Part shown: piece by piece, positions 42,425 through 51,401 of the stretch
Layout of the letters: each line of letters starts with the position of its first letter
Position numbering within the stretch: position 1 is the first letter of the stretch
Assembly: GCA_036924855.1 (NCBI GenBank)
Contig: JBAGRP010000001.1
Span: 1,426,001-1,490,000 of the forward strand
Direction of reading: 5' to 3'
Length of the DNA stretch: 64,000 bases
Source of the DNA: Nitrobacteraceae bacterium AZCC 2146
Lineage (GTDB): Bacteria; Pseudomonadota; Alphaproteobacteria; Rhizobiales; Xanthobacteraceae
Program-made: the position numbers and the translations under genes
The notes under the pieces: model-generated
The model's database searches: none
What the model saw: the letters and a program-made list of their open reading frames with translations, nothing else
What the model was told of the DNA's origin: nothing

Positions 42425-43821
42425 TGACCGACGTTCCCGCTGATCGAGCGATCGCTTCCGGCGGACTTTCTCACGGCATCAGCTTCGGAGAGGCATTCCG
42501 CGTCTGGCTGAAGATCGCGCTGCTCAGCTTCGGTGGCCCCGCCGGGCAGATCGCGGTCATGCACCGCATCCTGGTCGAAGAAAAGAACTGGATCTCGGAA
42601 AGCCGTTTCCTGCACGCGCTGAACTACTGCATGCTGTTGCCCGGGCCGGAGGCACAGCAGCTTGCGACCTATATCGGATGGCTCCTACATCGCACCGTCG
42701 GCGGCATCGTGGCGGGGTGTCTGTTCATCTTGCCGGGCGTCGTCAGCATCATGGCGCTAAGCTACGTCTACGCGGCTTACGGCAACGTCGGCTTCGTCGG
42801 GGCGCTGTTCTATGGGCTCAAAGCCGCGGTTCTCGCGATCGTCGTTCAGGCTGTCGTCCGCGTCGGCAAGCGGGCGCTGCGCAACAACGTGATGCGGGCG
42901 CTGGCAGCGGCGGCCTTCGTCGCAATTTTCTTCTTCAACGTGCCCTTCCCGCTGATCATTCTGGCCGCCGGCTTGATCGGGTATCTGGGCGCGCGGGCGG
43001 GACGTCCGGAGTTCGCGGCCGGTGGTGGCCACGGCGGCTCTAAATCAACAGCCGTCGTCGACAGTGTGATGGGCGACGAGTTGCCCGACCATGTGCGGCC
43101 TAGCGTCGGACGCGCGCTACGCGTGAGCGCTGTCTGGCTTCTATTGTGGCTCGTCCCGGTGTTCACCTTGCTTGCCGTCTACAGCGAGGCCAACGTTTTC
43201 AGCCAGATCGCCGTGTTCTTCAGCAAGATGGCAATGGTGACGTTCGGGGGCGCCTATGCGGTGCTGGCCTACGTGGCGCAGCAAGCCGTCGAACACTATC
43301 ACTGGGTGCAGCCTCGCGAGATGCTGGACGGTCTCGGCATGGCGGAGACCACGCCCGGACCCCTCGTCATGGTGCTGCAGTTCGTGGGCTTCATGGCCGC
43401 ATTTCGCGATCCCGGCTCGCTGTCGCCGATGGTGGCCGGAACGCTCGGCGGCCTTCTGGCGACCTGGGTCACCTTCACACCCTGCTTCCTCTGGATTTTC
43501 CTCGGCGCGCCCTTCATCGAGGTCATGAAGGGCAATAAGGCGCTCGCAGGCGCGCTGTCGGCGATCACGGCGGCGGTGGTTGGCGTCATCCTCAATCTGT
43601 CAATCTGGTTCGCCATTCATACGGTCTTCCGTGAGGTCCTGCCGGTCCGAAGCTTCGGCCTGTCGTTCGAGATGCCGGTCCTGGCCAGCGTCGATCCCGC
43701 AGCGCTTATCCTATCCTTGGTGGCGGCGACCGCGATCTTCCGTTTCAATATTGGAATGCTCACGGTGCTCGCTGGCGCATGCGTTGCCGGGCTTCTGGTC
43801 CACGCAGCGGGGGCGATCTAA
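42424..43821 (+). CDS. chrA: Chromate transporter ChrA
   Basis: A 465-residue long-chain ChrA with two homologous CHR domains. The first has LLSFGGPAGQIAVM and LNYCMLLPGPEAQQLATYIG; the second has VTFGGAYAVLAYVAQQAVEH and GLGMAETTPGPLVMVLQFVG. The PGP and FGG motifs are the conserved core of the CHR family, which exports chromate from the cytoplasm with proton coupling. About ten to twelve helices are expected. The gene is coupled to chrB upstream and to a small secreted protein gene downstream (TAATG). Confidence 0.93.
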   Translation: MTDVPADRAIASGGLSHGISFGEAFRVWLKIALLSFGGPAGQIAVMHRILVEEKNWISESRFLHALNYCMLLPGPEAQQLATYIGWLLHRTVGGIVAGCLFILPGVVSIMALSYVYAAYGNVGFVGALFYGLKAAVLAIVVQAVVRVGKRALRNNVMRALAAAAFVAIFFFNVPFPLIILAAGLIGYLGARAGRPEFAAGGGHGGSKSTAVVDSVMGDELPDHVRPSVGRALRVSAVWLLLWLVPVFTLLAVYSEANVFSQIAVFFSKMAMVTFGGAYAVLAYVAQQAVEHYHWVQPREMLDGLGMAETTPGPLVMVLQFVGFMAAFRDPGSLSPMVAGTLGGLLATWVTFTPCFLWIFLGAPFIEVMKGNKALAGALSAITAAVVGVILNLSIWFAIHTVFREVLPVRSFGLSFEMPVLASVDPAALILSLVAATAIFRFNIGMLTVLAGACVAGLLVHAAGAI

Positions 43822-44222
43822 TGTCGGCGGCCGACCGGGTGGCGTGCGCCTGCGCCTTGATGCTTCTGATCTTCGCGGCATCGTCGAGCGCCAAGGCAGA
43901 TACGTTTCGCAAGCTGACCGGCGGGCAGATCGCCTCAAAGCTCGGCGGTATGGAGTTCACGGACGACGTTCATTGGCGCGAAGTCTACGAACGAGGCGGC
44001 GCCCTGCGAAGCTACGACATGGGCAAAACCCGTATCGGCAAGTGGCGGGTCGCAGCGGACCGGGTGTGCGTTGATCGCGAAGGGACCGGCTCCGAAGATT
44101 GCTACCAGCTTTGGATCGAAGGCAATCGCGTGGAGATGCGGCGCGAGGCGGACGAGCGCGATCCGGCGCCGGGCATCCTTCGCAAGCCCACCGACCCGGT
44201 CAAGCCGAGGTCGGAAAACTGA
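43821..44222 (+). CDS. Small secreted protein in the chromate operon
   Basis: A 133-residue exported protein whose ATG overlaps the chrA stop. A signal peptide (CACALMLLIFAASSSAKA) precedes a mature domain reading FRKLTGGQIASKLGGMEFTD, then WREVYERGGALRSYDMGKTR, IGKWRVAADRVCVDREGTGS and EDCYQLW. The pattern of a conserved W, G-K-W and two cysteines suggests a small disulfide-linked beta protein. No family name comes to mind. Coupling to chrA implies a role in chromate or metal tolerance. Confidence 0.72.
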   Translation: MSAADRVACACALMLLIFAASSSAKADTFRKLTGGQIASKLGGMEFTDDVHWREVYERGGALRSYDMGKTRIGKWRVAADRVCVDREGTGSEDCYQLWIEGNRVEMRREADERDPAPGILRKPTDPVKPRSEN

Positions 44223-44259
44223 ACTGCAAAAAGGCTGGCGGGCACCAGAGGAGAGCCAC

Positions 44260-45150
44260 ATGAAACGATTCGCGACGAGCTTGTTGCTGACATCCATCCT
44301 GAGCGTCCCCGGCTTGGCGCGGGGGGCGGACATCGATTGGGGCAAAGTTGATGCGGCCTTGGGCAAGACCGCCACCGTGTCCGGAGGGGTGCACCGCTAC
44401 GGTCTGCCTCGATCGGATCTCAAGGTCACTCTGGAAGGCGTGACGATCAAACCGGCTCTGGCCCTGGGCGGCTGGGTAGCGTTCGCTCCGATGCACGGTG
44501 AGGCGATGGTGATGGGAGATCTCGTCCTCCTTGAGACCGAAATCACGCCGGTGATGACCAAGCTGCTCGATGCCGGCCTGGAAATCACAGCCCTCCATAA
44601 TCACATCCTTCGGGCCACGCCTTCAACGTTCTACATGCACGTCGGCGGTCACGGCGATCCAGCCAAAATGGCCGAAATCATTCATGCTGCCCTGTCCACC
44701 TCAAGCAAAACCCCGTTCGATCCGCCGCCTGCGTCGCCAGCGCCTCAGGCACCGATCGAACTGGATACCGGAAAATTAGACGAAACCCTCGGCGTCAAGG
44801 GCGTCGCGAACGGCGGGGTCTATCAATTCAACATCCCGCGACGTGATCCCATCGTCGAAGACGGAATGACGGTGAACGCAGCGCTCGGCGGGGCCAATGC
44901 GATCAACTTCCAGCCCACCGGCGGCGGCAAGGCCGCCATTACCGGCGACTTCCTGGTCACCGGCGGCGAGGTCAATCCTCTCATCCGTGCGCTGCGCGCC
45001 GGCGATATCGAGGTGACGGCGATCCATAGCCACATGCTGGACGAGAATCCGCGGCTCTTCTTTATTCATTTCTGGGCCAACGATGACGCTCAAAAACTAG
45101 CACGAAACGTCCGCACAGCACTCGAAAAAACGGCAATAGCAAAGAACTGA
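44260..45150 (+). CDS. Tandem DUF1259 (LppY/LpqO-like) secreted protein
   Basis: A 296-residue exported protein with a strong ribosome site (GAGGAGAG) and signal peptide (MKRFATSLLLTSILSVPGLA). It contains two copies of the same domain, about 22-145 and 163-290. Matching segments are ITALHNHILRATPSTFYMHV in the first and VTAIHSHMLDENPRLFFIHF in the second. An HxH motif sits at equivalent places (HNH, HSH), followed by a third His in each (FYMHV, FFIHF). These could bind a metal in the periplasm. Pro-rich residues link the halves. It lies 38 bases after the small secreted protein gene. Confidence 0.85.
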   Translation: MKRFATSLLLTSILSVPGLARGADIDWGKVDAALGKTATVSGGVHRYGLPRSDLKVTLEGVTIKPALALGGWVAFAPMHGEAMVMGDLVLLETEITPVMTKLLDAGLEITALHNHILRATPSTFYMHVGGHGDPAKMAEIIHAALSTSSKTPFDPPPASPAPQAPIELDTGKLDETLGVKGVANGGVYQFNIPRRDPIVEDGMTVNAALGGANAINFQPTGGGKAAITGDFLVTGGEVNPLIRALRAGDIEVTAIHSHMLDENPRLFFIHFWANDDAQKLARNVRTALEKTAIAKN

Positions 45151-45212
45151 GCCGGTGTCCGATGCGTCTGTGCAGCCGAACGCCAATTCCCCCGGTATTC
45201 AAGGAGAACGTC

Positions 45213-45512
45213 ATGAAGATCGCGACCAAGATCTCTGCCTTCACCATCTTGTCGACCGTTGCACTAACAACGGCAGCAACAGCCCAGCAGGCGCAGGAAG
45301 GCTCGATTGCAAATATCGATGAGCCGAAAGGCACGATCACCATTCTCCTGGCCCCTTCCGGAACGGTCGGTGCAAATGGTGCAAATTCGACACAAGACTT
45401 CCGATTGCAGGACGGATTGATGTTCAACGCGCTTCGCTACGGGGACAAGGTGACCTTCACCACCGCGATCTTGAACGGCGCGAAAACGATCACCAGCCTC
45501 AAAAAGGAGTGA
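45213..45512 (+). CDS. CusF-like periplasmic copper-binding protein
   Basis: A 99-residue small periplasmic protein with ribosome site AAGGAGAACG. After the signal peptide (to about AATAQ) the mature part reads GSIANIDEPKGTITILLAPS, then FRLQDGLMFNALRYGDKVTF. This matches the OB-like CusF fold, whose Met residues bind Cu(I) or Ag(I). Only one Met of the usual pair is obvious, so the copper assignment is tentative. It ends the metal module, and a hairpin at 45611 may terminate the transcript. Confidence 0.72.
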   Translation: MKIATKISAFTILSTVALTTAATAQQAQEGSIANIDEPKGTITILLAPSGTVGANGANSTQDFRLQDGLMFNALRYGDKVTFTTAILNGAKTITSLKKE

Positions 45513-45610
45513 GACCGATAAAAAAAATGTATTGCTTCCTCGGACAGCTTTAATCGTCGAACCGATCAACGATCGCGGGCGTCATCGGGTGCGCGACGTT
45601 GGAGATTTTC

Positions 45611-45645
45611 GCGATACACGTACTGGACGTCAGGACGTGTATCGC
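45611..45645. terminator. Hairpin between convergent CusF-like and DUF1127 genes
   Basis: A perfect 11-base inverted repeat (GCGATACACGT and its complement) with a 13-base loop. It sits 98 bases after the CusF-like stop and 15 bases after the DUF1127 stop on the other strand, so it could end both transcripts. No U-run is visible on either side. Confidence 0.5.
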
Positions 45646-45660
45646 CAATCGCGAATGCCG

Positions 45661-45927
45661 TTATCGGTGGACGTGCCACACTGTTAGGCGCGTCCGACAG
45701 GACCTGAGGGAATCTTCTCCGGCATCCTGCCTCGATAGACCGATGTCAGCGAGCAGATGGTCATTGAGGTCGAGCAGTTCTGGACGGGAGCTCCGTCGCT
45801 CAAAATACCGAGGAAATTCCGTCAAACATCCAGAGATGGGCTGCCAAGACGGCTCCAGGCGTTGGAGCAACGTCGTTATGAGTTTCGAATGATTTATCGA
45901 TGCAGAAGTCGCGTTGGCGCAAGACAT
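45661..45927 (-). CDS. DUF1127 domain protein
   Basis: An 88-residue protein ending in the DUF1127/YjiS motif: LLDLNDHLLADIGLSRQDA (L-x-L-x-D--L-DIGL-R). Alphaproteobacteria carry many such small arginine-rich proteins; some influence phosphate metabolism and RNA turnover. The N-terminal half (MSCANATSASINHSK, then LLQRLEPSWQP) is longer than in the shortest members. It stands alone, convergent with the metal module. Confidence 0.72.
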   Translation of the reverse strand: MSCANATSASINHSKLITTLLQRLEPSWQPISGCLTEFPRYFERRSSRPELLDLNDHLLADIGLSRQDAGEDSLRSCRTRLTVWHVHR

Positions 45928-46453
45928 GTTCCAACTCCGAACTGGAGAGAAACAACGCTTGGCCTCGAGGGCTCATCGGGTGGTTGTCGACGGCCCGAGA
46001 AAAAACCCTATCACTCCGGATAAGGTTTCTCAAGCAACGCATTAATGGGACCAGTCGCGGCTTATTCTGCAAGCGCGTTAATGCGACCACGCGGGCGCAG
46101 TCGTCGAATTGGCCTGACCTGCCCCTGCCCGTCAACGGGAACGCAGGCAAAGGGAAAAATTCTGGAAATCGTCTCCATCTGCTGTTCCGCTTTCTCGCGA
46201 TCGGAAGACATTTGACAAACCTTCGCTGCAGGATGACGGTGCTACTTCCACCTCGGTTGCGATGGTGACAGTGATCGAAGATTCGAATCTGCTGAGGTCC
46301 ACGTGGGCGCAATCGAGCCTTTGGTTGCCGCGAGCCGTTTGGGCGGGCCGTTTAATTAATCACGTCATCCTCGCAACGTGCAGGACTAGCGGTTAATTTA
46401 TGCCGGGTCGGGGTTGTGCCCGACGACATAGCTTGCAGAAGGTCAGCCCCAAA
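45928..46453. other. Region without a confident gene
   Basis: 526 bases. Open frames on both strands are short and unlike known proteins. It presumably holds the promoter of the DUF1127 gene at its left end and of the small membrane protein at its right end. Confidence 0.3.
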
Positions 46454-46684
46454 ATGAAGAAGTCTATCGTGAAGTCTCTTAGCGCAGCCGGAGGGCTCAC
46501 AGCTCTCGTCTCTGGGTATTTTTGGTACCTTTCGGCAAATCTGCAAGTCGACATAGCAAAACAGCTCGTCGACCGTGACGTAGTCGAGAAGCTCAGTTTG
46601 TTGTCCGCCCAAGAAAACCTCTGGGCAGGCAGTCTCGCTGCTTTCTCCGGCGTCTGCATTGCCACTGCTCTGATGTTCGATTGA
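46454..46684 (+). CDS. Small membrane protein of unknown function
   Basis: A 76-residue protein starting MKKSIVKSLSAAGGLTALVS. Two hydrophobic segments are present, one near the N-terminus (AAGGLTALVSGYFWYLS) and one at the end (LAAFSGVCIATALMF). They flank a charged stretch (VDIAKQLVDRDVVEKLSLLS). The ribosome site is weak (GAAGG, 11 bases upstream). I do not recognise it. Confidence 0.45.
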   Translation: MKKSIVKSLSAAGGLTALVSGYFWYLSANLQVDIAKQLVDRDVVEKLSLLSAQENLWAGSLAAFSGVCIATALMFD

Positions 46685-46948
46685 GCCTTCCCTGACCTAG
46701 GATCGTGACGACAAACAGAGGTTTGTGCCGATAAAAAGCTGGGCGTGAAACTGGGATGCGAACGTGCGCTCGTCTCACCGATTCAAGCGTTTGGCAAAGT
46801 CTTCAAACGTCAGGCTCTTCGGTTCCAACGAGATCATTAAAAGATGGAGCTGGCTTGTGCGACATCCCATCTGAGTGAATCGTAAGGGATCCCCAAATCA
46901 TTGTGGATCTAATTCAGACTCCCTGCCGGTGCTTGAGATCCGGCAGGG

Positions 46949-47260
46949 ATGTCGAAGGTGCTGTCGCTGGATTGGCGGGAACGGGTGCTGGGATGTCGGA
47001 ATGGCAGGCGGCTTCGCGGTTTGGCGTGAGCGCTGCCAGCGCCAGCCGCTGGCGGACGCTGAAACGCAAACAGGGTAACGCGAAACCAGGTCCGCTCGGG
47101 GGCGACTGGCGCTCGAAACGCATCGAGGCGTACGCCGAGGTGATCCTGGCGCTTGTGGACGAAACCCGAGACATGACCTTGGAGTAGCTGCGCACCGCCC
47201 TGGCCGCCCCGAAGACATACGCCGGTTGCCCCGAGAACAGGTCCTTATCTCGGTCGATTC
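46949..47260 (+). pseudogene. IS630-family transposase remnant (second type)
   Basis: Starts MSKVLSLDWRERVL, then shifts frame to WQAASRFGVSAASASRWRTL, the N-terminal HTH of IS630-type transposases, and LGGDWRSKRIEAYAEVILAL followed by DETRDMTLE. An in-frame stop and loss of similarity follow near 47190-47260, so the DDE domain is missing. A 9-base inverted repeat (CCCTGCCGG / CCGGCAGGG, 46921-46948) lies immediately upstream and may be part of an element end. Sequence differs from the remnant at 3570, so it is a different element. Confidence 0.7.
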
Positions 47261-47380
47261 ATAGCTCGCGAAGTCCTGAGATCCAGCGGCTATTCAAATC
47301 GCGGACACACAACACCCGATTTTTGCGATTGGTTGAGAGACCAATTCCGAAACGGGCTGCATAGTGCCACTGAGGCAGTC

Positions 47381-48355
47381 TTACCTCTCGGACAGCAGCA
47401 TCGAAGCGGCGATTTCATCGGTTATCAGGACATGGCAGAGCCCCGCGGCTAGCGCCCCCCGTATAATCGGCACCTTGTGGGCGCCGCCTGCGGCGAGAAC
47501 AAGCTCGGGCACCTTGCGAAGCTCTTCGATCGGCGGATTAATCGTGCGCGCCGCAATTGGATGATCTAAGGGCTTTCCCCGGACATCCAGATAGTGTCCG
47601 CAGATGTCGCCTACGGCTCCGGCCTCGCGAAGCGACCGCCAAAGGTCCCGAGAGATGACCTCGTATTCGAGGGCCTTGGACTGCTCGGAGAGATCCGTGG
47701 CACTGAGCAAAGCCATATCGACCTCGCTCACCATTCGCAGAACGGTCCCGATCGGCTCGCTGTTGACGAGCGCGTCGCGAAGCGCAGCTGTTTCAGCAAG
47801 CATGGGCGCCGTAACGTAGAAGCAAGTCGCATCCAGGGCGCGGGCGAACATCGCGGCATTGTCATAAGGATTGATGCGCGTGCTTCGGGCAAGCCCGCCG
47901 CAGAGCAGGACGACCGTGTTGCGGCTGTCCTGACGCCGCAGCGTGTTCTGTGCAGCAGCATTGATCGTACCGCCCCAGGTGATGCCGAGACTGGCGCCTT
48001 CTGCAAGATAGGTGGAGACATATTGTCCCGCCGCAGCGCCAACCACCGTGCGGACATCGGTTTTGGGATCGGGTGACGGCACGACGATCGCCCGGCGCAG
48101 GCCGAAACTCTCGACGAGGCGGCTTTCCAATGCAACGCCGGGGCTGACGGGGCCATTGATGGTGATCTGAACGAAACCGTTCGTCCGCGCATCGCTGAGG
48201 ATGCGGTTTACGCGCTTGCGCGTGAGGCCGAGCCGCTGGGCGACCTCCTCCTGGGTCTGTCCTTCCTTGAAATAATGCCAGCAAACCCGCGCCATCAGCG
48301 CTGAATCCGCGTCTGGTGGTCCGCCATAATCGGATTCGTTCGTCTCCATACGCAT
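47381..48355 (-). CDS. SorC/DeoR-type sugar-binding transcriptional regulator
   Basis: A 324-residue regulator. The HTH is at about residues 22-62 (WHYFKEGQTQEEVAQRLGLT, then RKRVNRILSDARTNG). The SorC effector domain follows (residues 70-320) with RRAIVVPSPDPKTDVRTVVG, GASLGITWGGTINAAAQ, VVLLCGGLARSTRINPYDNA and GDICGHYLDVRGKPLDHPIA. It resembles isomerase-like sugar-phosphate sensors. It is divergent from the ABC importer operon at 48513 across 157 bases, so its ligand is probably a phosphorylated sugar or polyol derived from the imported compound. Confidence 0.9.
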   Translation of the reverse strand: MRMETNESDYGGPPDADSALMARVCWHYFKEGQTQEEVAQRLGLTRKRVNRILSDARTNGFVQITINGPVSPGVALESRLVESFGLRRAIVVPSPDPKTDVRTVVGAAAGQYVSTYLAEGASLGITWGGTINAAAQNTLRRQDSRNTVVLLCGGLARSTRINPYDNAAMFARALDATCFYVTAPMLAETAALRDALVNSEPIGTVLRMVSEVDMALLSATDLSEQSKALEYEVISRDLWRSLREAGAVGDICGHYLDVRGKPLDHPIAARTINPPIEELRKVPELVLAAGGAHKVPIIRGALAAGLCHVLITDEIAASMLLSER

Positions 48356-48384
48356 CTTTCAGTTTGCACCTTCTGCGACACAGC

Positions 48385-48490
48385 ACTCGCATTTGCCGCG
48401 AGTCAGTTCGCCGCCTTTGCCCGTCATACACACGAGTGCTCCGACGTCATAAAGGTGTCGCGGAACAAATGTACCCCATCGGCACAAATG
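48385..48490. promoter_or_regulatory. Candidate SorC operator elements
   Basis: Between the SorC gene and the ABC operon lie an inverted repeat ACTCGC-N7-GCGAGT (48385-48403), a partner CGAGTGC at 48433-48439, and a direct repeat ACAAATG at 48465 and 48484. The latter is spaced 19 bases and close to the ABC start. These are candidate binding sites seen only by eye. Confidence 0.35.
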
Positions 48491-48512
48491 ATCTAACGGC
48501 GGGATATGCTGG

Positions 48513-49676
48513 ATGGCAAGCGTTGTTATCGACCAGATCTGCAAGCGCTTCGGAAAGACCGATGTTCTGCGTGGCGTAAGCCTCGACGTGCCTGACGGTG
48601 CGTTCGTGGCGCTGCTCGGCCCTTCCGGCTGCGGCAAGACCACGCTGCTGCGCATCATCGCGGGGTTGGAAGCACAAGACAGCGGCAGCGTCAGCATAGG
48701 CGGCCAGGTGGTCGATCAGCTGCGGCCGCGCGCCCGCAACATCGCCATGGTGTTCCAATCCTATGCGCTCTATCCCTACATGACCGTCGCGCAGAATATA
48801 GGTCTGCCGCTCAGCATGCGGCGGTTGAGTCCGCCCCAGCGCCTGCCGCTCATCGGCCCCTTGTTGCCGAGCACGCGCGCAATCCGGCGGGCGATCGACG
48901 AAGACGTACGCAACACGGCGGCGGGGCTCGATCTGACCGGCCTGTTGAAGCGGCGGCCCGCCCAGCTCTCCGGCGGACAGCGTCAGCGCACCGCGCTCGC
49001 GCGCGCCATGGTACGCAATCCCGACGTGTTCCTGATGGACGAGCCGTTGTCGAATCTGGATGCGCAATTGCGCGCGGATGCGCGCGGCGAGATCACCGCG
49101 CTGCATCGACGCCTCGGCGCCACGATCATCTACGTGACCCACGATCAGACCGAAGCGATGACGATGGCCGATCATGTCGTCGTCATGCGGGGCGGCCATA
49201 TCCTCCAGGCAGCCGCGCCACAAAAGATCTATGACGACCCTGCCAGTCTCGCGGTAGCGCGCTTCATCGGCACGGTCAGGCTGAACGAATTCCAGGGCGA
49301 GTTGCAGCGGGACTGCGAACTGCATATCGGCTCGCTCGTCGTGCGCATCAGCGCACCGAGCGCCTCCAATGGGCCGGTGCTCGTCGGTGTCCGGGCCGAA
49401 GACATGCGCATCGTCCCGGCCAAGCACGGCCTCCCGGCTCGCGTCCGCCGGCTCGAGCGGCACGGATCGGACACGATGCTGCATGTCGATGTGGAAGGCC
49501 AGGCCATGTCCGCCATCCTGCGGCTGGCGCCGCACGAGGCTGACCACTACGCGCCGGGCGCCCCGCTGCATATCGCCCCCTCACCCGCACGGATGATGCT
49601 GTTCAACGCGGATGGCGCGCGGATCGCCGCAGAGATCGCGGACATCGCCGCCGCGCCGACTCTGGTGCGCGCATGA
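48513..49676 (+). CDS. ABC transporter ATP-binding protein (UgpC/MalK type)
   Basis: A 387-residue ATPase. Walker A is GPSGCGKTT (about 35-43), the Q loop is MVFQSYALYPY, the signature is LSGGQRQRTALARA and Walker B is VFLMDEPLSNLD. After the Q-loop helix there is a short insertion (LSPPQRLPLIGPLLPSTRAI) compared with MalK. The C-terminal TOBE domains (about 240-375) are present, as in the CUT1 importers for sugars and glycerol-3-phosphate. The ATG overlaps nothing, but the stop overlaps the first permease start (ATGA). Confidence 0.92.
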   Translation: MASVVIDQICKRFGKTDVLRGVSLDVPDGAFVALLGPSGCGKTTLLRIIAGLEAQDSGSVSIGGQVVDQLRPRARNIAMVFQSYALYPYMTVAQNIGLPLSMRRLSPPQRLPLIGPLLPSTRAIRRAIDEDVRNTAAGLDLTGLLKRRPAQLSGGQRQRTALARAMVRNPDVFLMDEPLSNLDAQLRADARGEITALHRRLGATIIYVTHDQTEAMTMADHVVVMRGGHILQAAAPQKIYDDPASLAVARFIGTVRLNEFQGELQRDCELHIGSLVVRISAPSASNGPVLVGVRAEDMRIVPAKHGLPARVRRLERHGSDTMLHVDVEGQAMSAILRLAPHEADHYAPGAPLHIAPSPARMMLFNADGARIAAEIADIAAAPTLVRA

Positions 49677-50563
49677 GCTCTCACGCCGGCGCCCGGGCAG
49701 AGGCGATCGCGGCCTGGACGCTCGCACTGCCCGCGATGATCCTGAAATGGCTGCTGCTGATCGGCCCGGCGCTCGCGGTTATTCTGCTGTCCTTCACCGA
49801 CTGGACGTTCGGTGCGCCCGAAGTCAATTGGGCCGGCACCGACAACTACGTAGCGATGCTGTCCGATCGAGTTTTTTGGACCAGCCTGCGTAACACGGCG
49901 ATCTATGTCGGCGTCAGCGTGCCCGTCACGGTGGGCCTCGGCCTCGGCGTCGCCTTGCTGATCGAGAGCGGAACGTCCGGCCGAAGCATCTATCGCGCCA
50001 TCTATTTCATGCCGGTCGCCAGTACGTTGCTGGCCATGGCCCTGGTCTGGGACTTCATGTTCCATCCCTCGGTCGGGCCGATCAACCAGATGCTGCGCAT
50101 GGTCGGGCTGCCGACGACCGACTGGCTGAAGAATCCCGACACCGCGCTGCTCTCTCTGGCGGCGATCGGCGTTTGGCAGAATCTCGGACTGGCGATGGTG
50201 CTGTTTCTGGCCGGCATCAAGGGCATTCCACAGGAACTCTACGAGGCGCTTTCGGTCGATGGCGCCGAAAGCGGCTGGGAGCGTTTCTGGCGCGTCACCT
50301 GGCCGATGCTGGGCCCCGCGCTGGTCTTCGTCGTGGCCATCACCGCCATTCGCAGCTTCCAGGTTTTCGACACGGTCGCTGTCATCACCAAGGGCGGCCC
50401 GAACAAGGCGACCGAGGTCCTGCTCTACACGATGTATCAGGAGGGATTTGCCTTTCTGAGATCTGCTTACGCCGCCGCGCTGACGGTCGTTTTCCTGGCG
50501 CTGACCGTAACAATGACCTTGTTGCAGACATGGCTCCTCGATAGGCGGGCGCACTATGCTTAA
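49673..50563 (+). CDS. ABC transporter permease (UgpA/MalF type)
   Basis: A 296-residue inner-membrane subunit with six helices. The EAA loop is ELYEALSVDGAESGWERFWR, with the conserved G three residues after the VDGA. The N-terminus is short, as in UgpA rather than MalF. It is coupled to the ATPase gene upstream and overlaps the second permease gene by 8 bases. Confidence 0.92.
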   Translation: MSSHAGARAEAIAAWTLALPAMILKWLLLIGPALAVILLSFTDWTFGAPEVNWAGTDNYVAMLSDRVFWTSLRNTAIYVGVSVPVTVGLGLGVALLIESGTSGRSIYRAIYFMPVASTLLAMALVWDFMFHPSVGPINQMLRMVGLPTTDWLKNPDTALLSLAAIGVWQNLGLAMVLFLAGIKGIPQELYEALSVDGAESGWERFWRVTWPMLGPALVFVVAITAIRSFQVFDTVAVITKGGPNKATEVLLYTMYQEGFAFLRSAYAAALTVVFLALTVTMTLLQTWLLDRRAHYA

Positions 50564-51371
50564 AGCTTTCATCCGCCACGTATTACTGCTGATCGGCGCA
50601 GTTGCCATGCTGGCTCCGTTTGTCGTGATGATCTCGATTAGCCTGAAGCCGGCCAACGAGATCTTCGCGCCGCATTTCCAGTTCCTGCCGACGCATTGGG
50701 CGGCAATCAGCAACTATCACGAGGCGTTCACCCGCATTCCGCTCGCGCGCTTCATGCTGAACGGACTCATCGTCACCGCCGCGATCTTCTTCTTCCAGGC
50801 GCTGTTCGCCTTGCCGGCCGCTTATGCGCTGGCAAAACTACGCTGGCGCGGCCGCGACACGAGCTTCGCCCTGGTCCTGCTGGCGCTGCTGATCCCGCCG
50901 CAGGTTCCGGCGATCCCGCTCTATATCGGCCTTTGGCAACTTAATCTACTCGACACCTATGCAGCCCTGATCATTCCAAGCATGATCAGCGTGTTCGGCA
51001 TTTTCCTGATGCGGCAATTCTTCCGCACCGTACCGAGCGACCTGATCCATGCCGCCAGGATCGACGGGCTATCGGAATTCTCCATCGTCTGGCGGATCAT
51101 GCTGCCATCCGCCATTCCGGCGCTGTCGGCCTTCGGCGTGCTGTCGTTCATCACTCACTGGAACGACTATTTCTGGCCGCGCATCGCCCTGCAGCACGAT
51201 TATCTGGCAACGCCCCCGCTCGGAATCTCGTTCTTCGCCAGCATCGAAGCCGGCTCCAATTTCGGCCCGTTGATGGCCGCGGCCTGCGTCTGCACGGTGC
51301 CCCTCACCATCGCCTTCCTCCTCGCCCAACGGACGTTCATCCAAGGCGTCACAATGACCGGCGTGAAATAG
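50556..51371 (+). CDS. ABC transporter permease (UgpE/MalG type)
   Basis: A 271-residue six-helix permease. It starts MLKAFIRHVLLLIGAVAMLA and has the MalG-like segment ISISLKPANEIF. The EAA loop reads DLIHAARIDGLSEFSIVWRI, followed by LPSAIPALSAFGVLSFITHW. It pairs with the permease at 49673 to form the membrane channel. Confidence 0.92.
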   Translation: MLKAFIRHVLLLIGAVAMLAPFVVMISISLKPANEIFAPHFQFLPTHWAAISNYHEAFTRIPLARFMLNGLIVTAAIFFFQALFALPAAYALAKLRWRGRDTSFALVLLALLIPPQVPAIPLYIGLWQLNLLDTYAALIIPSMISVFGIFLMRQFFRTVPSDLIHAARIDGLSEFSIVWRIMLPSAIPALSAFGVLSFITHWNDYFWPRIALQHDYLATPPLGISFFASIEAGSNFGPLMAAACVCTVPLTIAFLLAQRTFIQGVTMTGVK

Positions 51372-51401
51372 CCGAACCGCTCAACCGACACGGAGACAGT
51401 T

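Noticed and set aside
41764..43821. Very long frame running through chrB into chrA
   Set aside because: Its first 220 residues are read in a wrong frame of chrB. The real ChrA begins at 42424, at the stop of chrB.
46921..46948. 9-base inverted repeat as a transcription terminator
   Set aside because: It lies directly before the transposase remnant start and fits better as part of an insertion-element end.
48447..49571. Long leftward frame opposite the ABC ATPase gene
   Set aside because: It is the mirror of a high-GC coding region; composition is arginine/glutamine-rich and no family motif is visible, while the forward ATPase has every motif.
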